Below are positions 1-6,169 of a stretch of 9,377 nt of DNA, piece after piece. The position numbers and the translations under genes are program-made. The notes beneath the pieces were generated by a model. The model did no database searches, was not told the DNA's origin, and worked only from the letters and a program-made list of their open reading frames with translations. Origin of the DNA: Nanobdellota archaeon. GTDB taxonomy: Archaea > Nanobdellota > Nanobdellia > Woesearchaeales > JAHJBD01. Location of the stretch: the NCBI GenBank assembly GCA_018813725.1, contig JAHJBD010000134.1, positions 1 through 9,377 of the forward strand. The letters run 5' to 3'. Each line of letters starts with the position of its first letter. The stretch's first letter is position 1.

Positions 1-331
1 CAAAAGAAAGCCCTTCTTCTGAATCATCCCCGCCAGTATTTGCAGACATGACCTCAAAATAATACCGAGTAGCAGGTTTTAACCGTGTAAGAAACAAGCT
101 ATGCTCTGTCTTAAGCGCACTGTCTTTTGCAGTCTCGTTCAAGTCAAGATTATTCACACCATATTTTACAGTAGAATTTCCAGCTTCATCAGTTGTCCAA
201 TTGACCCAGGCTATCCTGTCATACTGCTTGTATGTTACATCATCTATCCTGATACCCATGGCAGGGATGCTTATCATTACCATCAGCCAGATCATCCACA
301 ACGCTATTAACTGGATCTTATATCTGCTCAT
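1..331 (-). CDS. Secreted or anchored protein with fibronectin-III-like domain (partial, C-terminus off left edge)
   Basis: This reading frame starts at the ATG at 331-329 and stays open to base 1, giving 110 codons of an incomplete protein. The start overlaps the stop of the upstream 629-residue gene as ATGA, a typical sign of translational coupling. Residues 1-25 form a signal peptide: a short basic head (MSRYK), a hydrophobic core rich in Leu, Ile, Met and Trp, and a small-residue end near PAMG. From about residue 27 the sequence resembles a fibronectin type III domain, with a Trp-Val-Asn-Trp strand, a SerThrValLysTyrGly strand, and the late LxPxTxYYFEV strand typical of FN3 domains that precede extracellular enzymes or adhesins. 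NWT, NST and NET are possible N-glycosylation sites. The part that would define its activity is outside the window. Being last in an envelope operon, it is probably a surface protein. Confidence 0.75.
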   Translation of the reverse strand, partial: MSRYKIQLIALWMIWLMVMISIPAMGIRIDDVTYKQYDRIAWVNWTTDEAGNSTVKYGVNNLDLNETAKDSALKTEHSLFLTRLKPATRYYFEVMSANTGGDDSEEGLSF

Positions 332-2217
332 CTGAACTCAGGCCCCGTCACGTCTTTTGAATATGATTTTAATCCGCCGAAAAAGAAATATTGCTCTTCT
401 TCATCTTTGGTATCTGTATACAATACATGGAATACTACTTTCTCTTTATTGAGATCAAACTGATTAACTGTCCAATTCTGCATATAACCGCCAAGCAATG
501 TATCATTCTTTGTGAGGAATATCTGAAGCTCATACTCAAAATCATCCTTATCCAACAATTCTAATGGAAGCTCAGAATCAGGAGGATAAGGAGCATATGA
601 CTCAAAATTCTTTGGCTTGTGCTTGACCACTGTATAATTCTTAACATAGGTAACAGGACTCATATATATCTCATGCACCCTTGACTTATCTGTGTTGATG
701 AAAGTCTTTGCAGTCTTATACCCAGGCTTTGATGCCTCAAGCACTGCCTGTACACAATATGGTGTTAAAGCCTTAAACATCGGAACACCACCAGCTCCAC
801 CTGTATAGACAGGCTGTGTATCTCCTAATTGGCATGAAAACTTACCGCACTTGAATGTAAAGTTTACTCCCCTTATCTCTTTGCCGCCAAAAACATCTTG
901 GATAGCATAGATTACCTGTTCATAGTAAAGGTCATTGCAATACTCTTCATTAGGTATAGCTTCTTTTCCTTCAAAAGATTCAAAAGCAAAACTTTTTCTA
1001 GCAGGCATATTATGGTCGATAGAACCCTTAAAAGCAAACTGGAAACTAAACTCCTCATGATCCCTAGTAGCTTCATCGACCAAGGTTACCATTACTGGAA
1101 AGATCATATCATATGTATAATGCCAAAGCTGTATGCAAAGGAACCTTGCTATCTCCTGACCCTTTTGTGAGTTGGATTCAAGGTATCTGCCGTTTGAAGG
1201 CCTTATCTTAAGATCCATCGGCCAGTTATCCATGAACTTAAAGCCTATCCTCATGTTAGGGTCAACACCAGGAACAGCCCAGACATAATGATAATTATAG
1301 TATGACTCATTAAACCTGTCATCAGGTGTGGTAGATACTTCTTTACCGTCAACTATAGTACGCACATTATTCGGTAGTTTGATGTACCTTGTATCAGAAT
1401 ACTTGGTGCCAGCAACTTTGATGAAATCAAAATTTACTGACATAAGATACTTAAGATAACTTTCAACATCATCAATAAGCCACCTTTTTTTGCCGCAATC
1501 GATCTCAAGCCCAGTAGTGGGTATCCTCTCCTCATCTGCCATCGCGATAAGATCGATCACTTTCTGTTCGATAAACGGATCCTTGTTCTCAAACTCCATT
1601 ATGTTCTTTGCTACTGTATAGAGCCTATGCATCCTAACAGGTATCACAGCCTTAAAATCCTTAAGCTCGCCTAAAGTCTTGTTAAACTTATCAGTTATCA
1701 CAAATGGATATACTGATTCAACAGTTACAAGAGAATTGTCAGCCTGGCCAAACTCAACATTGGCAGAAAATCCTCCGAGCTCAATAAAATTATATGTTTC
1801 CCTAAATGCATCAAAGCTTTTCAGGCAGTTTACAATATTAGCTTCTACATGGTCAGAAAGCTGCTTTTCCATAAACTCTTGAGTAGGTATAGCTTCTGTC
1901 CCATCATACCACCAATAAGGGTTCCGAAACGGGCTCCCTGGAGCGCCAGTAGGGTTAAGTGAGGTAAACGGATTATCAAGAAGCTGTGGAGTAAAAGTTA
2001 GATAACCCCCGTTATATCCTTGTGTGACAAGACCATCATATGCAACAGTCTTCATGCAAGTCTCAACATAATCTTTTACAGGCAAGAATTCAGGCTCGAT
2101 CTGCTCAGGCCTAAATACAGTCTCTTTTCGAAAATACACAAGAAATATCAAAGTTAACAATATGATCAGCCCTACTATTACAAAAATCGTTATCTGACCT
2201 CTTTTTTTCATTCCCAT
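328..2217 (-). CDS. Large extracellular protein with class III (pilin-like) signal, DPANN-type, function unknown
   Basis: A 629-residue protein. Residues 4-30 carry a basic head (KKRG) directly followed by QITIF and a long hydrophobic helix. This matches archaeal class III signal peptides, which prepilin peptidase cuts after the Gly (here G7|Q8), although the Glu often found at +5 of the mature pilin is replaced by Phe. Proteins beginning MKKRGQIT(I/V)F are common in Woesearchaeota and related archaea; that is recollection, not a search. The remaining ~600 residues are hydrophilic and rich in Tyr, Phe and Asp. They include a Cys at residue 54 and a repeated VKDY/YVKNY style, with no recognisable catalytic motif. 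The gene follows the six-helix membrane protein by 5 bases without its own Shine-Dalgarno, so it is probably translated by coupling. It overlaps the next gene by ATGA. It could be a large minor pilin, a surface-layer component or a membrane-anchored adhesin. The start could also be Met3 (ATG at 2211). Confidence 0.85.
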   Translation of the reverse strand: MGMKKRGQITIFVIVGLIILLTLIFLVYFRKETVFRPEQIEPEFLPVKDYVETCMKTVAYDGLVTQGYNGGYLTFTPQLLDNPFTSLNPTGAPGSPFRNPYWWYDGTEAIPTQEFMEKQLSDHVEANIVNCLKSFDAFRETYNFIELGGFSANVEFGQADNSLVTVESVYPFVITDKFNKTLGELKDFKAVIPVRMHRLYTVAKNIMEFENKDPFIEQKVIDLIAMADEERIPTTGLEIDCGKKRWLIDDVESYLKYLMSVNFDFIKVAGTKYSDTRYIKLPNNVRTIVDGKEVSTTPDDRFNESYYNYHYVWAVPGVDPNMRIGFKFMDNWPMDLKIRPSNGRYLESNSQKGQEIARFLCIQLWHYTYDMIFPVMVTLVDEATRDHEEFSFQFAFKGSIDHNMPARKSFAFESFEGKEAIPNEEYCNDLYYEQVIYAIQDVFGGKEIRGVNFTFKCGKFSCQLGDTQPVYTGGAGGVPMFKALTPYCVQAVLEASKPGYKTAKTFINTDKSRVHEIYMSPVTYVKNYTVVKHKPKNFESYAPYPPDSELPLELLDKDDFEYELQIFLTKNDTLLGGYMQNWTVNQFDLNKEKVVFHVLYTDTKDEEEQYFFFGGLKSYSKDVTGPEFR

Positions 2218-2222
2218 ATTGA

Positions 2223-3017
2223 CTAAATTTGCTTGTTTAAATCTTTTTCTTTTCTAAGTATAACTTCTGTATATATCTGAAAATATGAAACCAGCATCAC
2301 AATAATGGCCCAGTAGACCACTATCAACACAATTCCAAACCAAACGCTGAATGGAGTGATCAAGCTAAAAAGGTACTTGAGTGCAAAAAACCCGCCAAAA
2401 ACAAGTAATAAAGGTGCGACGAGCAGATACAGATGATCAACACCAATCTTAAAGACCTTGAGCACATAGACTAGCTTGCCATGTTTAGTATATTCAATAT
2501 ATAAGATATTTGTAAGATAAACAAACAATAACCATAACAAGAATATTGCACCGCCTGTAACACTTTGGTTTGACCCATAGTAAGCGATACCAAATATTAT
2601 GATCCAAATCCCCATCCAGATAAGGTTCAACCCACAAAACTTGAATAAGAAAGTAAGTGTCTGCATCTTACCTGCAAGCTTATTATTTATCAGTCCTTGA
2701 AACAATGACCAATTTATTATCATCAATATCACCAAAAAAACTATCATCACTATCCCAAACACAAGAAAATTCCTTAGAAGTGTCGCTGCATTCTCAAGCT
2801 GATCCACTGTACCTTGCGCCAAAGTCTGAGTATCGAGAGCTGACAAAGGCACTTGCCATCTGAGCAAGAGCTCGCGAGCAATAAGCCCTAATAATACAGT
2901 TATGCCTGCAAAACCAAGATAAGATGTGAATATCCATAGGATATTAGACTTTGCGCTTTTTAAAGCATGCAAAAAATACTGCTTATGCTCTGCAAAATAG
3001 CCGTCTGTTTGCTTCAT
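2223..3017 (-). CDS. Six-helix integral membrane protein, function unknown
   Basis: A 264-residue membrane protein and the first gene of the leftward envelope operon. I see six hydrophobic segments at about residues 26-47, 83-107, 124-147, 155-176, 193-220 and 223-249. A basic/amphipathic N-terminus (HALKSAKSN) precedes helix 1, and the tail is short and charged (RKEKDLNKQ). No transporter, protease or enzyme signature is visible. The start is well supported: the ATG at 3017 is preceded by GAGGTG (minus strand, bases 3027-3022), and a TATA box lies 41 bases before the ATG. The gene is followed after 5 bases by the pilin-like protein. The context suggests a role in assembling, anchoring or exporting that protein, which is inference only. 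I do not recognise a named family. Confidence 0.85.
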   Translation of the reverse strand: MKQTDGYFAEHKQYFLHALKSAKSNILWIFTSYLGFAGITVLLGLIARELLLRWQVPLSALDTQTLAQGTVDQLENAATLLRNFLVFGIVMIVFLVILMIINWSLFQGLINNKLAGKMQTLTFLFKFCGLNLIWMGIWIIIFGIAYYGSNQSVTGGAIFLLWLLFVYLTNILYIEYTKHGKLVYVLKVFKIGVDHLYLLVAPLLLVFGGFFALKYLFSLITPFSVWFGIVLIVVYWAIIVMLVSYFQIYTEVILRKEKDLNKQI

Positions 3018-3021
3018 AACC

Positions 3022-3027
3022 CACCTC
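3022..3027 (-). promoter_or_regulatory. Ribosome binding site of the six-helix membrane protein
   Basis: GAGGTG on the minus strand, complementary to the CACCTCC 3' end of archaeal 16S rRNA, four bases before the ATG at 3017. It fixes the start of the first gene of the envelope operon. Confidence 0.75.
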
Positions 3028-3050
3028 TAAGCATAAATTTGCACTCATCA

Positions 3051-3058
3051 TTTATAAA
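3051..3058 (-). promoter_or_regulatory. TATA box of the leftward envelope operon
   Basis: TTTATAAA on the minus strand, its first base 41 bases before the ATG at 3017. With the usual archaeal spacing, transcription would begin near 3030, giving a leader of about 12 bases that just contains the GAGGTG site. It lies back to back with the promoter of the rhodanese lipoprotein. Confidence 0.6.
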
Positions 3059-3112
3059 TTATTTGATTTTTTCCACCTCTTTACCCTAATGATGCTGCTT
3101 ATTACCAAAACC

Positions 3113-3121
3113 ATTATATAT
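3113..3121 (+). promoter_or_regulatory. TATA box of the rhodanese lipoprotein gene
   Basis: ATTATATAT on the plus strand, about 48 bases before the ATG at 3162. This predicts a leader of roughly 20 bases carrying the GGTGAT site. It is one half of a divergent promoter region occupying 3018-3161. Confidence 0.5.
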
Positions 3122-3152
3122 GCGAATATCCTTGTCAATGTATCAATAAAAA

Positions 3153-3158
3153 GGTGAT
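3153..3158 (+). promoter_or_regulatory. Ribosome binding site of the rhodanese lipoprotein
   Basis: GGTGAT, a perfect match to the archaeal anti-Shine-Dalgarno core, three bases before the ATG at 3162. It supports that start over any internal Met. Confidence 0.75.
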
Positions 3159-3161
3159 AAA

Positions 3162-3617
3162 ATGTTAAAGATAATATTATCAGTAGTTCTTGTCTTGATG
3201 ATAGTTGGCTGTGCAACAGATGCGCCCACATCAAAAGACAGTGGTGCGCAAATTGCCGAGCCAGAAAAAATGCAACCAGAAGAGATTGCAGAGCAAAGCA
3301 TGGCATCATACACAGATATATCTGTAGAAGAAGCAAAGACACTTATCGAGCTTGATCCAGAGCTAGTGATAATAGATGTTTCACCTAAATATGCACAAGG
3401 GCATATTCCAGGAGCAGTAAATTATTATGTAGGAGATGGCTCATTAGATGCTGCAATACCTGATCTTGACAAGACAAAAGAATATTTAGTATACTGCCAT
3501 GTTGACAGCGCTTCAATACTAGGTGCTCAGAAATTGGTTGACGCTGGATTTTCAGATGTTTACAGGCTGATAGGCAACTATCAAGCTTGGGTTGATGCCG
3601 GCTATGAGATAGAATGA
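3162..3617 (+). CDS. Rhodanese-domain lipoprotein
   Basis: A 151-residue exported protein. Residues 1-16 form a hydrophobic signal ending in the lipobox IVGC, so Cys17 would be lipid-modified and the mature protein anchored outside the membrane. A linker rich in Glu, Pro and Ser spans about 18-50. The single rhodanese domain spans about 51-151. It has the paired AGHIPGAVN-like signature (QGHIPGAVN, 79-87), the strand-plus-Cys motif (LVYC, Cys112), and the C-terminal YRLIGNYQAWVDAGY that matches the usual GGxxAWxxAG. Rhodaneses carry sulfane sulfur on the loop Cys as a persulfide. The loop here reads CHVDSAS instead of the common CxxGxRS, losing the Gly and Arg. The Arg normally after IDV is Ser. 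The Cys is kept, so sulfur binding is possible but the substrate may differ. It is transcribed away from the envelope operon. Confidence 0.88.
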   Translation: MLKIILSVVLVLMIVGCATDAPTSKDSGAQIAEPEKMQPEEIAEQSMASYTDISVEEAKTLIELDPELVIIDVSPKYAQGHIPGAVNYYVGDGSLDAAIPDLDKTKEYLVYCHVDSASILGAQKLVDAGFSDVYRLIGNYQAWVDAGYEIE

Positions 3618-3651
3618 ATATCCAAGTTATAACTGTGCATACCAAAAAACT

Positions 3652-3659
3652 TTTAAATA
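3652..3659 (+). promoter_or_regulatory. TATA box of the acidic small protein (leaderless)
   Basis: TTTAAATA, its first base exactly 30 bases before the ATG at 3682. Archaeal transcription starts about that far downstream, so the mRNA should begin at or next to the ATG. No Shine-Dalgarno is present in between. Confidence 0.6.
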
Positions 3660-3681
3660 AGTGCTGTAAACCACTAAAAAT

Positions 3682-3864
3682 ATGACAGACGAAGACTCAG
3701 ACGAAAGCTCTATCTATGACGAAGACGGCCGGGAAGAGATGGTCGATGACGACGAGATGAGCAGCGGCGAAGAAGGCTTTATGCGCGGGTATGACGAAGC
3801 TGAAGAGCACGAAAAGCATAAAGAGAAAAAGGAAGAAGAAGACGAAGAAGAGAAAGAGGATTGA
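3682..3864 (+). CDS. Small highly acidic protein, function unknown
   Basis: A 60-residue protein with extreme charge. Residues 1-27 are Asp/Glu/Ser-rich, 28-42 form a less biased core (SGEEGFMRGYDEAEE), and 43-60 are a Lys/Glu-rich helix-prone tail that would probably be disordered or a single charged helix. The core with Gly-Phe-Met-x-Gly-Tyr is the only stretch that looks like a folded or binding motif. I have the impression that short acidic proteins with an EEGFM.GY-like core recur in DPANN archaea, but cannot verify this. A TATA box 30 bases before the ATG and an in-frame stop right before ribA support a real gene. The alternative is a chance acidic ORF, which the dedicated promoter makes less likely. 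No function can be assigned. Confidence 0.7.
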   Translation: MTDEDSDESSIYDEDGREEMVDDDEMSSGEEGFMRGYDEAEEHEKHKEKKEEEDEEEKED

Positions 3865-3873
3865 TTCTTAACA

Positions 3874-3881
3874 TTTATATA
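3874..3881 (+). promoter_or_regulatory. TATA box of ribA (leaderless)
   Basis: TTTATATA, its first base 31 bases before the ATG at 3905, with no Shine-Dalgarno between. The ribA message is therefore predicted to be leaderless, which leaves no room for an FMN riboswitch upstream of the coding region. Confidence 0.65.
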
Positions 3882-3904
3882 AGGCTGCTTAATTCTATAT
3901 AGTC

Positions 3905-4501
3905 ATGAAACTTATAACAAAGAAAGCCCAGGCAAGGCTACCGACAGAATACGGCGAATTCACCATACATGTATATGAAGATACTAGCCAAAAACAGCAT
4001 ATCGCGCTTGTCAAAGGCTCCATTAAAGAAAACATCTTAGTCAGGGTCCATTCCGAGTGCTTTACAGGAGACCTCTTACACAGTTCAAAATGCGACTGTG
4101 GAAAGCAGCTCAACGAAAGCCTAAAGATAATCGCAAAAAAAGGTGGTGTTCTTCTTTACCTAAGGCAAGAAGGTAGAGGCATTGGCCTATTGAATAAGAT
4201 CAAGGCTTACGAGCTTCAGGACCAAGGATTAGATACAGTAGAAGCAAATGAAAAACTTGGTTTCAAAGCAGACCAGAGAGATTACACAATAGGCGCACAG
4301 ATACTTTCTGATCTTGGCATTACCACGATACACTTATTGACAAATAACCCAAAAAAGATCTCTGGCATAGAAAAATACGGGCTTAGGATAACAGAACGTG
4401 TGCCCATAATAATAAAGCCGACCAAGGAAAGCGAACGATATCTAAACACTAAGAAAGTTAAGCTTGGCCATCTATTGGATTCTGAAGGGATTGTTGGATA
4501 A
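3905..4501 (+). CDS. ribA: GTP cyclohydrolase II (riboflavin synthesis)
   Basis: A 198-residue cytosolic enzyme, full length for the family. It opens the imidazole ring of GTP, releasing formate and pyrophosphate, to give 2,5-diamino-6-ribosylamino-4-pyrimidinone 5'-phosphate, the first committed step of riboflavin synthesis. All hallmark motifs are present. The zinc site HSECFTGD...KCDCG has Cys52, Cys63 and Cys65. The RQEGRGIGL loop (87-95) is intact, followed by AYELQDQGLDTVEAN (101-115) and LGFKADQRDY (118-127), whose Asp123 and Arg125 correspond to the catalytic pair in E. coli RibA. A short tail (LGHLLDSEG) ends the protein. Most archaea instead use the unrelated GTP cyclohydrolase III, so this is a bacterial-type enzyme, probably acquired by transfer. 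It is stand-alone and not fused to RibB. Its own promoter makes it independent of the upstream acidic protein gene. Confidence 0.97.
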   Translation: MKLITKKAQARLPTEYGEFTIHVYEDTSQKQHIALVKGSIKENILVRVHSECFTGDLLHSSKCDCGKQLNESLKIIAKKGGVLLYLRQEGRGIGLLNKIKAYELQDQGLDTVEANEKLGFKADQRDYTIGAQILSDLGITTIHLLTNNPKKISGIEKYGLRITERVPIIIKPTKESERYLNTKKVKLGHLLDSEGIVG

Positions 4502-4517
4502 GCGTAGCAATTATTCA

Positions 4518-4529
4518 CTGATATATCAG
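4518..4529. other. 12-base perfect palindrome between convergent genes
   Basis: CTGATATATCAG lies in the 39-base gap between the stop of ribA and the stop of the ACT-domain gene. It is AT-centred and has no following T tract on either strand, so it is at most a weak terminator hairpin. It may also be a protein-binding site or chance. Confidence 0.3.
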
Positions 4530-4540
4530 CAACCTGACAC

Positions 4541-5170
4541 TTAGAGCAATTCCATCACTTTAGCGATATCTTTCTCATTCACAACTATCAGAGTATCAGT
4601 GTAAGTTGACATCACTTCTATGATATTTACTCCATTATCTGCTAATAACGTAGATATATGCGCGATAAACCCAGGCGTCTCAGTCAGGTTCTCAGGGCTC
4701 TTGAACACAACCTCAGCCAGGTTCTCATACACCCGGATTATTTTCTTTTTGAAGAGTTTCTGGATAAAAGGCAAAAATTCCATCGAAGTGATTATGGTTA
4801 TGGTGTTTGTTCCCTCGATGATGTTAAGCCTTTCCTGTCTCTGTTTTACCTCTTTCTGGATCTCGATCAGATGATTAAAGAATACACTCTTCTCGACAAT
4901 AAGGTCAACAATCTTATTCTTCACTTCAAGTTTGCTGCTTTTCATGATATCAAGTATCTTACTGCCAAGAATAGGCTCTTTCCTAAGCTTTGTATGATAC
5001 CTTCGGCATGCTATCAGGATGGCGTCAAAATCATTTTTCACATCAAGATGCATATCCAAAGCGATCTTCCTGCTTAATGCAGAGAAATTTATAAGACCCT
5101 GTCTGAAACATTCTCTTATCCCTGGGTGCTCCTGGATATATTTCTCAGTGCTCTTAGCAAGATTTCCCAT
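4541..5170 (-). CDS. ACT-domain protein with N-terminal helical (putative DNA-binding) region
   Basis: A 209-residue protein. Residues 1-65 are helical: EHPGIRECFRQGLINFSALSRKIA looks like a helix-turn-helix-type segment, followed by an AILIACRRY helix. Residues 86-150 form a second part with a long helix and a strand-helix-strand pattern that may be a diverged first ACT unit. Residues 162-209 are a recognisable ACT domain (TPGFIAHISTLLADNGVNI then a strand pair ending in LIVVNEKDIAKVMELL), the kind that binds amino acids in aspartokinase and related regulators. I infer a small-ligand-responsive regulator; its ligand and target are unknown. The ATG at 5170 overlaps the end of the kinase gene by 17 bases. 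An AGAGG site seven bases before the ATG supports this start. No catalytic domain is seen. Confidence 0.82.
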   Translation of the reverse strand: MGNLAKSTEKYIQEHPGIRECFRQGLINFSALSRKIALDMHLDVKNDFDAILIACRRYHTKLRKEPILGSKILDIMKSSKLEVKNKIVDLIVEKSVFFNHLIEIQKEVKQRQERLNIIEGTNTITIITSMEFLPFIQKLFKKKIIRVYENLAEVVFKSPENLTETPGFIAHISTLLADNGVNIIEVMSTYTDTLIVVNEKDIAKVMELL

Positions 5171-6074
5171 ATAGCAGCCTCTTTAATTTGCTAAGATTAT
5201 ACCTGCACCACTTTCCAGAACTGCACTCTCTAGAGAAGACAAAAGAATTAAAGTATATCAACATCTCATATAGCTTCCTTCTTTTTTCAAAATCATTTGA
5301 TAAGACAGCTTCTTTCTTATAGCCCCTTAAGAACAGGTTTTCCAGCTTCTTATCATTTTCAAACATCCATAATATGCTTTTCACAAGATCAAACTCATTA
5401 TGTCCAGATATTGCCCACTCCCAGTCGATTATGCCATTGATATTCTTGTCGCAGATGATATGGGCATATGAATAATCCTTATGCAGCAATGAGGGCATGA
5501 CAACATCATCAAGAAGCGCTTTATGGTCATCAAAATACTTTCTGATATCATCAAACGTTTTCTTAGGTAGGCTCTTCCCTGCTTTCTTTATCTTATGCTT
5601 AAGGTCAAATTCCAGAAAATCAGCCCATTTTTCAAATTTCGGCTTGATCTCTTGCCCGACAATCCATCCAAAGCGATCAAACTTGATACTATGTATCTTA
5701 GCAAGCATTGTCCCTGATTCTGTCACAGACCGGTTTGTGATTCTTGTGCCAAGCTCATTGCCATCTATCTTCTTCAGGATAGAATACGGATAGCCAAGAA
5801 TATTTTTTCCAGTAAATGAGACGATCATCTCCGGCACAGGCACATCTGTCTTCTGCCTCACAAGATCAAACAAGTACTTCTCCTTCTCAGCTTTCCATCC
5901 ATCCTTAGGATATATCCGTAACACAAACTCTTCAATGGCCCCTGTATACTTTTCTGCCAGCTTAACAAAATAAATCTTATTGACCTGGCCCTTAGAATTG
6001 TCTTGCACAGATACTACTATATGTTTTGGCATGACCTTTGAGAAGACTGCATTAATATTTAGGTTAGAGATCAT
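5154..6074 (-). CDS. APH-fold small-molecule kinase with altered metal-binding residue
   Basis: A 306-residue protein of the aminoglycoside phosphotransferase/choline kinase fold. The N-lobe shows the VLRIY strand (51-55), where family members have the ATP-anchoring basic residue, and a KAEKEKYLFDLV helix. The hinge is YSILKKIDGNEL (97-108). The catalytic loop is LLHKDYSYAHII (196-207) with His198 and Asp200, the expected catalytic base. The position five residues after Asp, nearly always Asn to bind Mg, is His205. The second metal-binding Asp is kept in GIIDWEWA (Asp217). It should phosphorylate a hydroxyl group of a small metabolite; nothing indicates antibiotic resistance. The ATG at 6074 overlaps the stop of a 32-codon ORF as ATGA, and the 3' end overlaps the ACT-domain gene by 17 bases. 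The three therefore appear co-translated. The substrate cannot be named. Confidence 0.82.
   Translation of the reverse strand: MISNLNINAVFSKVMPKHIVVSVQDNSKGQVNKIYFVKLAEKYTGAIEEFVLRIYPKDGWKAEKEKYLFDLVRQKTDVPVPEMIVSFTGKNILGYPYSILKKIDGNELGTRITNRSVTESGTMLAKIHSIKFDRFGWIVGQEIKPKFEKWADFLEFDLKHKIKKAGKSLPKKTFDDIRKYFDDHKALLDDVVMPSLLHKDYSYAHIICDKNINGIIDWEWAISGHNEFDLVKSILWMFENDKKLENLFLRGYKKEAVLSNDFEKRRKLYEMLIYFNSFVFSRECSSGKWCRYNLSKLKRLLYGKSC
5178..5182 (-). promoter_or_regulatory. Ribosome binding site of the ACT-domain gene inside the kinase gene
   Basis: AGAGG on the minus strand, seven bases before the ATG at 5170 and inside the last codons of the APH-fold kinase gene. It supports translation of the ACT-domain gene by re-initiation within the same message. 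Confidence 0.5.
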
Positions 6075-6169
6075 TTTTTCCTCAGCTGGGATTTCTTTAT
6101 GACTTCAAGCACTTCCTGGCTAAGCTCAATCTGCGAGATGTCTATAAAATTTGAAAGTGGCTGCTGCAT
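6071..6169 (-). CDS. Small 32-residue ORF coupled to the APH-fold kinase gene
   Basis: The frame runs from the ATG at 6169 to a TGA at 6073-6071 that overlaps the kinase start as ATGA, the same coupling seen elsewhere in this window. The product is polar and probably helical after residue 8 (ISQIELSQEVLEVIKKSQL). An in-frame TAA lies upstream, and no Shine-Dalgarno precedes the ATG. It overlaps the 57-codon ORF below by 28 bases in another frame. It may be a leader peptide, a tiny protein, or the true C-terminus of a longer gene broken by a frameshift near 6169. Its size makes the call uncertain; the ATGA junction is the main support. Confidence 0.4.
   Translation of the reverse strand: MQQPLSNFIDISQIELSQEVLEVIKKSQLRKK

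Noticed and set aside
101..310. Plus-strand ORF of 69 codons near the left edge
   Set aside because: It lies antisense to the signal-peptide/FN3 gene, which has a coupled ATGA start, a signal peptide and domain-like sequence. The plus-strand product has none of these.
3385..3645. Minus-strand ORF of 86 codons across the rhodanese gene
   Set aside because: It is the reverse shadow of a gene with a clear lipobox, Shine-Dalgarno and rhodanese motifs. Its own sequence is Leu/His/Gln-rich without domain features.
3882..3904. FMN riboswitch upstream of ribA, ribD or ribB
   Set aside because: TATA boxes lie only 21-41 bases before the start codons, leaving no room for the roughly 100-base FMN aptamer, and no conserved RFN segments are seen.
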